Assembly (NCBI GenBank): GCA_016288255.1
Contig: JAEEYS010000158.1
Span: 1-14,928 of the forward strand
Source: Bacillota bacterium
Lineage (GTDB): Bacteria; Bacillota; Tb-RUG-66
DNA: 14,928 bases
Direction: 5' to 3'
Part shown: positions 1 through 6,714 of the stretch, piece by piece
Position numbering within the stretch: the stretch's first letter is position 1
Layout: the number at the start of each line of letters is the position of its first letter
Translations under genes and position numbers: made by a program
The notes under the pieces: generated by a model
The model's database searches: none
Told to the model about the DNA's origin: nothing
The model's input: only the letters and a program-made list of their open reading frames with translations

Positions 1-15
1 AAAGGAGAAAAGCGT

Positions 16-909
16 ATGGGTCGTCTTGGAAAGTTCCTTACCGGATTTACAAGTTTGTTTCTGTTTTTAATAGGAGGCATTTTGCTTCTCCCAACTATCT
101 TTTTTATGGCTGTAGATACCGGCAGAGGTGAATTGAGCGGCATGATCCACACTACTTCCATTGTTTACGGTGTCCTCAGTTTGATCCATCTTGTTCCGGG
201 GATCTTTGGACTCTCCTTCGCAAGCAAACGAAAAGGCGCTGTTCTTTGCTTTATCACAGGGGCGATCTCTTTTATTTGCCTGCTCTCACTGACTTTGCCC
301 ATAGATTTTTTACATATCCAATCTTTTGAGATCTTCTTGAAATTAGATTCTTTTTATAAAGGCCCTTATTTATTCTTACCCAGCTTGTGCCTTGTCCTGT
401 TTTATCTGATCGGTTGTGTTCTTAATTTTCGGGCTGCTTCCGCAGAGGACGAAGAAGAAATAACAGAAGAGGCTACTCCTGTCAAGGAAAACACTCCGGC
501 CGATGAAAATATCGCAGATAAAGAAAATGCTCCGGCAGAAGAAAAAATAATGGCAGAAGAAAAAACGCCGGTGGAAAAAATGATGGCAGAAGAAAAAACA
601 ATGATAGCGGAAGCTTCTGCAGTCGAAAAACCCACCGCAGCAGAAGAAAGCATCGATGAACAGATAGCAAAAGCGGAAGCCGCTTTTCAGGCAGAAAATA
701 CCGATTTTTCCTCTTCTGTCCTTTTAGAAGACGATGATCCTGTTTTTGCCGCTGATCTGTCTGAGATCCCGTTATCCGAACTGGAAAAATTGCTGAAAAC
801 GGAAGATCTTTCCGACAGCGCAGAAGAAGTCCATGCATTCCATCAAGATACTATGGCAGAAGCTGCCATGGCGCAAGAAAATTCAGACAGGGGAAAAAGT
901 TCCTTTTGA
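16..909 (+). CDS. Four-helix membrane protein with acidic repeat tail, unknown function
   Basis: I do not recognise a family. The 297-aa product has four hydrophobic stretches, at about residues 10-32, 47-69, 75-95 and 117-137, consistent with a four-pass inner-membrane domain. After residue 140 the rest is hydrophilic, very rich in Glu, Ala and Lys, with imperfect repeats of the type MAEEK / PAEEK / PVEK between about 150 and 215. A further acidic segment follows to the end. The tail is probably cytoplasmic and poorly ordered (inference). The ATG start is well supported by AAGGAG at bases 2-7, eight bases upstream. The gene is followed by a hairpin terminator, so it ends its transcription unit; what lies upstream is outside the window. 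The reading frame is intact. No catalytic motif is visible. Confidence 0.8.
   Translation: MGRLGKFLTGFTSLFLFLIGGILLLPTIFFMAVDTGRGELSGMIHTTSIVYGVLSLIHLVPGIFGLSFASKRKGAVLCFITGAISFICLLSLTLPIDFLHIQSFEIFLKLDSFYKGPYLFLPSLCLVLFYLIGCVLNFRAASAEDEEEITEEATPVKENTPADENIADKENAPAEEKIMAEEKTPVEKMMAEEKTMIAEASAVEKPTAAEESIDEQIAKAEAAFQAENTDFSSSVLLEDDDPVFAADLSEIPLSELEKLLKTEDLSDSAEEVHAFHQDTMAEAAMAQENSDRGKSSF
534..598 (+). repeat. Short in-frame repeat in the acidic tail
   Basis: The 14-base unit GGCAGAAGAAAAAA occurs three times, at 534-547, 552-565 and 585-598. The spacings of 18 and 33 bases are both multiples of three, so copy changes would keep the frame. The units encode the AEEK-like repeats of the tail. Confidence 0.75.
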
Positions 910-983
910 TTTTGTTTCTAAACGAAAACACCTCCGTCAGTCATTATGGCGGCGGGATCAAATCAAACGTTTCACAATCTTTT

Positions 984-1014
984 AAAACTGATCTCTTTTG
1001 GGAGATCTTTTTTT
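984..1014 (+). terminator. Intrinsic terminator after the membrane protein gene
   Basis: A 6-bp stem, GATCTC (990-995) with GAGATC (1002-1007), and a 6-base loop are followed directly by seven T (1008-1014). The stem is short but the T tract is good. It lies between the first gene and the promoter of the next. Confidence 0.65.
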
Positions 1015-1043
1015 ATTGTCTCGGCCTATTTTGTTTCCATTTT

Positions 1044-1079
1044 AAACAATTGACAACTGTTTTTATTTCGAATTACAAT
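1044..1079 (+). promoter_or_regulatory. Promoter with overlapping 19-bp palindrome (candidate operator)
   Basis: TTGACA at 1050-1055 and TACAAT at 1074-1079 form a sigma-A type promoter with an 18-base spacer, about 50 bases before the start of the MBL-rubredoxin gene. The -35 box sits inside a near-perfect palindrome, AAACAATTG-A-CAACTGTTT (1044-1062, 8 of 9 pairs matching). A symmetric site over the -35 box is a typical repressor position. The cognate regulator is not identifiable here; the shape would fit a MarR- or BlaI/CopY-type dimer (inference). Confidence 0.6.
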
Positions 1080-1133
1080 GTTATCAGATCAAGTATCTAA
1101 AAGTATCATTTGTATCAAGAAAGGAGTTATTTT

Positions 1134-2090
1134 ATGATCATTAAAGCGGTTAAACTCTATGAAAATGGTTTTATGACACAGCCTTTTGCTTTCGGCGGTG
1201 AAGAAGGAATGGAAAAATTTGATCCCTCGGTCAAATATCGTTCCAGCCTTCAAAATTATGTGATTGATACAGGAAAAGAAGTCATTCTTGTGGATACCGG
1301 TATGCCAAAAGGAGTACCTGACGCTGTCCCGGATGAAACCACAATGATTTATATGGGAAGCACGATAAAAGATTATGTCTCTGCCTTAAAAGACGTGGGA
1401 TATGAACCGGAACAGGTCACAAAGATCCTTTTGACCCACAAACATGCCGATCATTCCGGCGAATTGAAAAGTTTCCCCAACGCTAAAATCTACACTTCTC
1501 CCGAAGAAGCAGAAGCAGATGAACTAAAGGGGATCTCTGTCATCCCTGCGCAGTATCAGGACGGCCCTTACTATAATTTTGACGCTTGTGAAAAAATCGC
1601 TGACGGCGTATATTATCTGCCTGCCAAAGGCCACACTACCGGCAACAGTATCGTTATTGCGGAAGATAACGGTTTGTTCTATTTGATCCACGGTGATGTT
1701 ACTTATACGGATGAAGCGCTGTATGAAAATAAGCTTTCTATTGTGTTTGAAGATATCGCTGCTGCAAGAGATACCCTAAATCGTGTCAGAGATTTCGTTC
1801 AGAATCATCCGACGGTATATCTTTCTACGCATACCCCTCTTGGATATGAAAATTTAGAAGCAAAAAAAGTCATTGATTTGAACAATCCGCCGGAAAGTAT
1901 TCCGCCTGTTGCCGTAGAAGCAAAAGAATCCACCGGTAAATATGTATGTTCTATCTGCGGATTCGTTTACGATCCCGCAGTCGGTGATCCGGAACACGGT
2001 ATTCCCGCGGGGACAAAATTTGAAGATCTGCCTGACGACTGGAAATGCCCGCGCTGCAGACAGGCTAAAAGCAATTTTAACAAAGCGTGA
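1134..2090 (+). CDS. Metallo-beta-lactamase-fold hydrolase fused to C-terminal rubredoxin
   Basis: The 318-aa product has two domains. Residues 1 to about 245 are a metallo-beta-lactamase fold resembling the N-acyl-homoserine-lactonase-like branch: VDTG at 53-56, the metal motif HKHADH at 102-107, a further His at 167 (KGH), the bridging Asp at 188 (HGD) and the last His at 233 (STH). Residues 268-318 are a complete rubredoxin with Cys272, Cys275, Cys305 and Cys308 (CSICG and CPRC), which should bind one Fe as an electron carrier. There is no flavodoxin domain between them, so it is not a flavodiiron protein of the usual order. The substrate is unknown; a redox or detoxifying role in an anaerobe is inferred. 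The start is the ATG at 1134, preceded by AAGGAG at 1121-1126, not the in-frame codon 24 bases earlier. It is a single-gene unit with its own promoter and terminator. Confidence 0.88.
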   Translation: MIIKAVKLYENGFMTQPFAFGGEEGMEKFDPSVKYRSSLQNYVIDTGKEVILVDTGMPKGVPDAVPDETTMIYMGSTIKDYVSALKDVGYEPEQVTKILLTHKHADHSGELKSFPNAKIYTSPEEAEADELKGISVIPAQYQDGPYYNFDACEKIADGVYYLPAKGHTTGNSIVIAEDNGLFYLIHGDVTYTDEALYENKLSIVFEDIAAARDTLNRVRDFVQNHPTVYLSTHTPLGYENLEAKKVIDLNNPPESIPPVAVEAKESTGKYVCSICGFVYDPAVGDPEHGIPAGTKFEDLPDDWKCPRCRQAKSNFNKA

Positions 2091-2107
2091 TCTACAAACG
2101 ATATTAC

Positions 2108-2155
2108 AAAAACTCCCGAAGAGCAAAAGCTCGTATCGGGAGTTTTTCTTTTTTT
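2108..2155 (+). terminator. Strong intrinsic terminator of the MBL-rubredoxin gene
   Basis: A perfect 12-bp arm pair, AAAAACTCCCGA (2108-2119) with TCGGGAGTTTTT (2136-2147), encloses a nested GAGC-AAAA-GCTC hairpin (2121-2132). A T-rich run to 2155 follows. It begins 17 bases after the stop codon. Confidence 0.92.
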
Positions 2156-2224
2156 GCTTTTTACTTTTCTTTTTCTCTGTTATCTCTCGTTTTTGTTCCC
2201 TTTCCTCTGCCTTTTTACTTCCGC

Positions 2225-2299
2225 TTTTCCCTTTTTTGCTCTCTTCTTTTTGCCTTCCCGCCTTTTCCTTTTTCGCTCTCTTCTTTTTGCCTTTCCGCC
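2225..2299. repeat. Two tandem copies of a 37/38-bp pyrimidine-rich unit
   Basis: Unit 1 (2225-2262, 38 bp) and unit 2 (2263-2299, 37 bp) are nearly identical. Both start TTTTCC, share GCTCTCTTCTTTTTGCC and end CCGCC; a third partial TTTTCC follows at 2300. They lie in a C/T-rich stretch from about 2148 to 2335 between two convergent transcription units. I see no credible gene in this stretch; Lys-rich or Phe-rich readings of it are low-complexity artefacts. Confidence 0.75.
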
Positions 2300-2335
2300 T
2301 TTTCCTTATATCCCTTTGAACGTCCTCTGGCCGCA

Positions 2336-2364
2336 ACAAAAAACAGCACCTTACAGGTGCTGTA
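2336..2364 (-). terminator. Terminator of the cysK-isc-mnmA-rrf2 operon
   Basis: Read on the - strand, ACAGCACC/GGTGCTGT (arms 2343-2350 and 2356-2363, closed by one more pair) is followed by six T (A at 2338-2343 on the + strand). It lies 23 bases beyond the stop codon of the Rrf2 gene and faces the + strand terminator at 2108-2155. Confidence 0.85.
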
Positions 2365-2386
2365 AAATTTCATGATTGCCGACAGA

Positions 2387-2815
2387 TCAAATCACATAAT
2401 TATCCGAAAAGTCATTTTCCATCAGATCCGCAATGGTAACACTGTCCAAATATTCATTGATGATCTCATTTAATTTTCCCCACATGGGAAAGGTGGGACA
2501 CCCCGCTACTTTGGCGCAGGGTTTTGCGTCTTGTGCCAAACAGGATACGGGCGCCAGATCGCCTTCCGTCAGTCTTAAAATTTCTCCTATTTTATACTCT
2601 TGCGGTTCTCTGGTCAAACGATATCCGCCCCCTCTTCCGTGCACCCCTTCGATCAAATGATTCTGGGTCAGCACAGGAAGTATTTTTTCAAGATATTTTA
2701 AAGAAATTTCCTGCCGTTTCGCTACATCTTTTAACGGGATATAGCCGCCGTTAAAATGTTCCGCCAAATCGATCATAACATGAAGAGCATATCTGCCCCT
2801 GGTCGAGATCTTCAC
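2387..2815 (-). CDS. Rrf2-family regulator with IscR-like cysteine triad
   Basis: This is a 142-aa Rrf2-family DNA-binding protein. The winged helix covers about residues 1-85: the start reads (V/M)KISTRGRYALHVM, the recognition region is around LKYLEKIL, and the wing is GRGGGYRL at 60-67. Cys92, Cys100 and Cys106 (C-x7-C-x5-C) lie where E. coli IscR has its three [2Fe-2S] ligands, so cluster sensing is likely. The alternative is a CymR-type regulator of cysteine metabolism, but that type lacks such a triad. I chose the GTG at 2813-2815: it begins at the conserved family start and AAGGGGTG lies just upstream. A longer in-frame reading to 2845 adds only a basic stretch that includes this ribosome site. 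It is the last gene of the operon and probably controls the operator at 7840-7868. I do not assign iscR formally because the target regulon is unproven. Confidence 0.9.
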   Translation of the reverse strand: MKISTRGRYALHVMIDLAEHFNGGYIPLKDVAKRQEISLKYLEKILPVLTQNHLIEGVHGRGGGYRLTREPQEYKIGEILRLTEGDLAPVSCLAQDAKPCAKVAGCPTFPMWGKLNEIINEYLDSVTIADLMENDFSDNYVI

Positions 2816-2874
2816 TCTTGCCACCCCTTTCCTTCTTTTGGTCACAATTTCATGAATTTATTTCTCAAAAAGTC

Positions 2875-3939
2875 CTATTTCAAAATCACACCGCCGCCCA
2901 AGACCACATCTTCGTCATAGACTACCGCAGCTTGTCCCGGTGTAATGGCTCTCTGCGGCTGTTCAAAACGGATATGCACCGTTTCTTCACTGGTCGGTAT
3001 TACCGCGGCGGGCTGTTCTTTTTGCCGATACCGAATTTTCACTTTACACCGTATCTCCCTCTTAGGCGCTTTTCCCGAGATCCAATGAAAATCAGCCACA
3101 TCTGTTTCCGACCGAAACAGATCTTCCGCTCTGCCAAGGATCACTTTGTTTTCCGCCGCGCAAATACCGCAAACATAAAACGGCGCGGAAGAAGAAATCC
3201 CCAGCCCTTTTCGCTGTCCTATGGTATAATGGATGATCCCTTTATGCTGTCCCAGAACCGTTCCTTTTTGATCAACAAAATCTCCCGGTAAATAGTTTTT
3301 CCCGGTACGATGTTCTATCATCTTTCCATAATCCCCGTCCGGCACAAAACAAATATCTTGGCTTTCCGGTTTATGGGCATTTAAAAATCCGTTTTCTTCC
3401 GCGATGCCCCGTGTTTCGGATTTGTTTAAGCTGCCCAAAGGGAACAATGTATGCGCAAGCTGTTTTTGCGTCATGGAATACAAAACATAGCTTTGATCTT
3501 TTGTTTCATCCAACGCTTTTTTCAGCACATAGGTATCTCCGTTTTGTTCGATCCGCGCATAATGTCCCGTCACGACCGCATCACAGCCCAATACCATTGC
3601 CCGATCAAACAGTCTGTCGAATTTCATATACCGGTTGCAATCGATACAGGGATTCGGCGTCATTCCTTTCTCATAGCTTTGGATGAATTTTTGGATGACC
3701 TTTTCTCGAAAATCTTCCGTAAAATTAAATACATAATAAGGCATTCCCAGTCTATAAGCTACATTCCGCGCGTCTTCCACATCATCCAAAGAACAGCAGG
3801 TCCTGCCGGAAGGCACTCCTACATCCGCGTTTTCATACAGTTTCATGGTACAGCCGATACAATCGTATCCTTTTTCTTTCATCAAAAAAGCAGCAACACT
3901 GGAATCCACGCCGCCGCTCATTGCAATCAATACTTTCAT
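2875..3939 (-). CDS. mnmA: tRNA-specific 2-thiouridylase MnmA
   Basis: MnmA activates U34 of the Lys, Glu and Gln tRNAs with ATP and inserts sulfur to give s2U34. At 354 aa it has the usual length. The PP-loop motif SGGVDSS is at residues 8-14. The two reactive cysteines are Cys98 (in NPCIDCNR) and Cys197 (in SQDICFVPDGDY), and other family stretches such as TGHYAR, TIGQRKGLG and the C-terminal beta-barrel are present. The start overlaps the hydE stop by four bases (ATGA at 3936-3939), with a GAGGCGG-type ribosome site inside hydE, so the two are probably translationally coupled. Sitting in one operon with a cysteine desulfurase suggests direct sulfur supply by the neighbouring NifS/IscS, as for YrvO-MnmA in Bacillus (family knowledge); no Tus relay genes are seen here. 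Confidence 0.97.
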   Translation of the reverse strand: MKVLIAMSGGVDSSVAAFLMKEKGYDCIGCTMKLYENADVGVPSGRTCCSLDDVEDARNVAYRLGMPYYVFNFTEDFREKVIQKFIQSYEKGMTPNPCIDCNRYMKFDRLFDRAMVLGCDAVVTGHYARIEQNGDTYVLKKALDETKDQSYVLYSMTQKQLAHTLFPLGSLNKSETRGIAEENGFLNAHKPESQDICFVPDGDYGKMIEHRTGKNYLPGDFVDQKGTVLGQHKGIIHYTIGQRKGLGISSSAPFYVCGICAAENKVILGRAEDLFRSETDVADFHWISGKAPKREIRCKVKIRYRQKEQPAAVIPTSEETVHIRFEQPQRAITPGQAAVVYDEDVVLGGGVILK

Positions 3940-5006
3940 TCATTTCCGCCTCTTTTGACATCCCCAATATCTGTCACGATCCGATATCCGATACCGGCCA
4001 CTCTCTGTTCCAAACAGCTTTTGCATTCCGCCGCTTCTTCTCCCGTGCAGATCTTATTTTCATACAGCTCATATTTTTTACGCACCTGTACAGGCGATAA
4101 ATTCGGCATTACAACATTTGCCCCGGCCTCAAGTCCCATTTCTCTGCCTAAAGGATGGATGGTGCCCAGCGCCGTTGTTGCCGGGATCAACGCATAAGGA
4201 AACATCAGCCTGAGAACAGAGATCAAACGAACCGTCAATTTCAAGCTTCCTTTCGGAAACGCGGCAAAAGGCGTTTCCCGATGGGTGATGAAAGGTCCTA
4301 TCCCGATCATGTCCGGTTTCAATTCCTGCATGAATCTTAAATCCGCAACGATATTTTTTGTTGTTTGATAAGGAGACCCTACCATGATCCCCGTGCCTAC
4401 CTGGTATCCGATCTCTTTTAGGTCAAAGAGACATCTTTTTCGATTCGCAAGGCTCAATTCTTTCGGATGCAGTTTATTATAATGCTCTTCTTCCGCTGTT
4501 TCATGGCGAAGAAGATACCGATTCGCGCCCGCGTCAAAATAGGCCTGATAGCTTTCCCTCGGCTTTTCTCCGATAGATAAGGTAATGGCGCAATCCGGAT
4601 AGCCTGTTCGAATGGCGGACACGATATCACAGATCTTTTCATCTGTATAAAAAGGGTCTTCTCCGCCCTGCAGTACAAAAGTACGATACCCAAGAGCATA
4701 TCCCTTTTTACAGCAGGACAAAATTTCCTCTTTTGTCAAGCGATACCGCTCTGCCATACGGTTATCCCGTCTGATTCCGCAGTAATAGCAGTCGTTTTTA
4801 CAATAATTTGTAAATTCGATCAATCCGCGGACATAAATTTGATCTCCGTAAATACTTCTTCTTACCGAATCGGCAGCTGCCGCAAGCGCTTCATCCATCT
4901 TGTCCGTATCCAATAATTCCACCAGCGCGTCGTCGGGCAGATCTTTATCCCGCCGCAAGGCTGCCACCGGATCCCACGTATCATGTATCATCATTTTATT
5001 CACCAT
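3936..5006 (-). CDS. hydE: [FeFe]-hydrogenase maturation radical SAM enzyme HydE
   Basis: HydE is a radical SAM enzyme of H-cluster assembly, acting on the Fe(CO)2(CN)-cysteine product of HydG before HydF loads the hydrogenase. The 356-aa protein has the radical SAM cluster motif at Cys69, Cys73 and Cys76 (IEFTNYCKNDCYYCGIRRDN). Family stretches follow: VLQGGEDPFY, the TLSIGE stretch, RYLLRHETA, MIGIGPFITHRETP and IPATTALGT. Near the C terminus, Cys320-x7-Cys328-x2-Cys331 matches the second, non-essential cluster site known in Thermotoga maritima HydE. BioB and PylB are related, but these stretches favour HydE. The start is uncertain: the ATG at 5006 has no clear ribosome site, while ATG codons at 4994 and 4991 follow a GGTGA. 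It starts 10 bases after iscU and overlaps mnmA by four. No hydF, hydG or hydrogenase gene is in the window, so a separate location or another role is possible. Confidence 0.92.
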   Translation of the reverse strand: MVNKMMIHDTWDPVAALRRDKDLPDDALVELLDTDKMDEALAAAADSVRRSIYGDQIYVRGLIEFTNYCKNDCYYCGIRRDNRMAERYRLTKEEILSCCKKGYALGYRTFVLQGGEDPFYTDEKICDIVSAIRTGYPDCAITLSIGEKPRESYQAYFDAGANRYLLRHETAEEEHYNKLHPKELSLANRKRCLFDLKEIGYQVGTGIMVGSPYQTTKNIVADLRFMQELKPDMIGIGPFITHRETPFAAFPKGSLKLTVRLISVLRLMFPYALIPATTALGTIHPLGREMGLEAGANVVMPNLSPVQVRKKYELYENKICTGEEAAECKSCLEQRVAGIGYRIVTDIGDVKRGGNE

Positions 5007-5016
5007 AATCTATTAT

Positions 5017-5436
5017 TTAGTGTTCATCATCATGAATCACGAACTGGGCAGGATCATATTCGATCCCATTTTTGTCATAATAATCTTTTAATGCCAATTT
5101 GATCGCGTCTTCTGCCAAAACACTGCAGTGCATTTTATGAGCCGGCAGTCCGTCCAATGCTTCCGCGACTGCTTTGTTGGTGATCTGCAGGGTTTCTTGG
5201 ATGGTCTTCCCTTTGATCAGTTCCGTAGCCATAGAGCTGGAAGCAATCGCGCTTCCGCAGCCGAAGGTTTCAAATTTTACATCTGTAATGATGTCATTAT
5301 CGATCTTTAAATAAATCTTCATAATGTCCCCGCAAACAGGATTCCCTACTTCACCGATCCCATCCGCGTTTTCTATGGAACCTACATTCCGCGGATTCCG
5401 GAAATGATCCATTACTTTTTCACTATATAATGCCAT
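5017..5436 (-). CDS. iscU: Iron-sulfur cluster scaffold protein IscU/NifU-N type
   Basis: The 139-aa scaffold builds [2Fe-2S] and [4Fe-4S] clusters from sulfur donated by the desulfurase encoded directly upstream. The three conserved cysteines are Cys35 (NPVCGD, with the conserved Asp37), Cys60 (FGCGSAIASSS) and Cys104 (HCSVLAEDA). The chaperone-binding loop, LPPVK in proteobacterial IscU, reads LPAHK at 97-101; no hscA, hscB or fdx genes accompany it, as is common in Clostridia. It lacks the zinc-ligand insertion of SufU, so the Isc/NifU type is preferred. Its ribosome site GTGAGGTG overlaps the nifS stop codon, and the start is 12 bases after that stop. It is followed by hydE after 10 bases. 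Confidence 0.95.
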   Translation of the reverse strand: MALYSEKVMDHFRNPRNVGSIENADGIGEVGNPVCGDIMKIYLKIDNDIITDVKFETFGCGSAIASSSMATELIKGKTIQETLQITNKAVAEALDGLPAHKMHCSVLAEDAIKLALKDYYDKNGIEYDPAQFVIHDDEH

Positions 5437-5448
5437 ATTGATTGCACC

Positions 5449-6642
5449 TCACTTTAAAAATATATGTTGTCGTTTCCCTGATACCAAGTCTTTCCACAGA
5501 GGAGACATATTTCTCAGATATTCTACAACTTCCGCAACGGATTTGATCATATAGTCGATTTCTTCTTCCGTGATATCTTCGCCAATGGACAGCCGAAGGG
5601 AACCGTGAGCTACTTCATGAGGCCGGCCGATCGCCAACAGTACGTGGCTTGGATCCAATGACCCGGATGTACAGGCACTGCCGGAAGAAGCGGAAATCCC
5701 TTTGTCATCCAAAAGCAGTAAAAGAGATTCTCCTTCGATTCCTTCAAAACAGAAATTCACATTGCCGGGCAAACGGCAGACCGCATCACCGTTTAATTCG
5801 GAATAAGGGATCTGACTTAATCCTTCTATCAATCTGTCCCGCATGGCCACCAGTTTTTTTGTGTTCGCATCCATATTTTGAACTGCCTCTTCCATAGCTG
5901 CAGCCATTCCCATAATGGCAGGCACATTTTCTGTCCCCGCGCGTTTTCCTCTTTCCTGCGCGCCGCCTTCGATCAAGTTGGTAAGACGGATCCCTCTTTT
6001 TACATAAAGGGCGCCGATCCCTTTCGGCCCGTGAAATTTATGCGCGGAAAGGGAGAGCATATCGATATTTTGTTCTTGCACATCGATCGGCAAATGTCCC
6101 ACTGCCTGCACGGCGTCCGTATGGAAAGTGACTCCTTTTTCACGGCAAACTTTGCCGATCTCCGCAATAGGCTGGATCGTTCCGATCTCGTTATTGGCAT
6201 ACATAATGGTCACAAGGCAAGTTTCCGGCCGAATCGCTTCCGCCACTTGTTCCGGTGTTACAAGACCGTTTTGATGCACATCCAAAAGCGTGATATCAAA
6301 TCCTTCTCTTTTCAGCTTGTTTAGAGTATGCAGCACCGCATGATGTTCAAAAGCGGTGGAAATAATATGTTTTTTCCCTTTTCTTTCTCCCAGGCGCGCC
6401 GCGGAAATAATTGCCATGTTATCCGCTTCACTGCCGCCGGAAGTGAATGTGATCTCTTTTGGATCGCATCCCAAACAGAAAGCCACTCGTATTCTGGCGT
6501 CTTCCAATGCTTCTTTTGCTTCCTGCCCAATGGTATAAAGGCTGGAAGGATTTCCGTAAACTTTATCCATGTAAGGCAACATTGACTGTATCGCTGTACG
6601 ACTCATTTTGGTTGTAGCTGCATTGTCCGCATATATTTTCAT
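5449..6642 (-). CDS. nifS: Cysteine desulfurase, NifS/IscS family
   Basis: This PLP enzyme takes sulfur from cysteine as a persulfide and releases alanine. From the ATG at 6642 the protein has 397 aa and starts with the typical [11 protein letters not shown]. The PLP lysine is Lys202 ([11 protein letters not shown]). His100/His101 lie in the cofactor region, and the sulfur-carrying Cys324 sits in [10 protein letters not shown], the long-loop class I form. The C terminus runs past the usual MSPL end by about 16 residues. The ribosome site AAAGGAG is unusually far (16 bases) from this ATG. A GTG at 6675 would put the ribosome site inside the coding region and has no site of its own, so I reject it. 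It is coupled to iscU, and lies downstream of cysK across a hairpin/T-tract. iscS is an equally fair name. Confidence 0.95.
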   Translation of the reverse strand: MKIYADNAATTKMSRTAIQSMLPYMDKVYGNPSSLYTIGQEAKEALEDARIRVAFCLGCDPKEITFTSGGSEADNMAIISAARLGERKGKKHIISTAFEHHAVLHTLNKLKREGFDITLLDVHQNGLVTPEQVAEAIRPETCLVTIMYANNEIGTIQPIAEIGKVCREKGVTFHTDAVQAVGHLPIDVQEQNIDMLSLSAHKFHGPKGIGALYVKRGIRLTNLIEGGAQERGKRAGTENVPAIMGMAAAMEEAVQNMDANTKKLVAMRDRLIEGLSQIPYSELNGDAVCRLPGNVNFCFEGIEGESLLLLLDDKGISASSGSACTSGSLDPSHVLLAIGRPHEVAHGSLRLSIGEDITEEEIDYMIKSVAEVVEYLRNMSPLWKDLVSGKRQHIFLK

Positions 6643-6675
6643 AATGACTTTTTGATAACTCCTTTCCTTCTTCAC

Positions 6676-6714
6676 AAAAAAAGCTCCGGTAAATTGCAGC
6701 CCGGAGCAAATTTT
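6676..6714 (-). terminator. Hairpin and T-tract between cysK and nifS (probable partial terminator)
   Basis: On the - strand, GCTCCGG (6701-6707) pairs with CCGGAGC (6683-6689) around an 11-base loop, and seven T (A at 6676-6682) follow at once. It overlaps the end of cysK and ends about 10 bases before the nifS ribosome site. I see no clear promoter between it and nifS, so the downstream isc genes would depend on read-through. It may set a higher cysK:isc ratio, or be a processing site. Confidence 0.75.

Noticed and set aside
906..1100. 64-aa + strand frame after the first gene
   Set aside because: It starts with a weak codon at the end of the previous gene and runs through a terminator and the next promoter.
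1854..2339. 161-aa Lys/Glu-rich reading frame on the - strand
   Set aside because: It runs antisense through the rubredoxin coding end and the strong terminator and then through the polypurine repeat; it is low complexity with no ribosome site.
3451..4197. 248-aa + strand frame
   Set aside because: It is antisense to mnmA and hydE, both of which have complete family motifs.
3936..5006. BioB or PylB instead of HydE
   Set aside because: Stretches such as IEFTNYCKNDCYYCGIRRDN, RYLLRHETA and GIGPFITHRETP and the C-terminal C-x7-C-x2-C fit HydE better.
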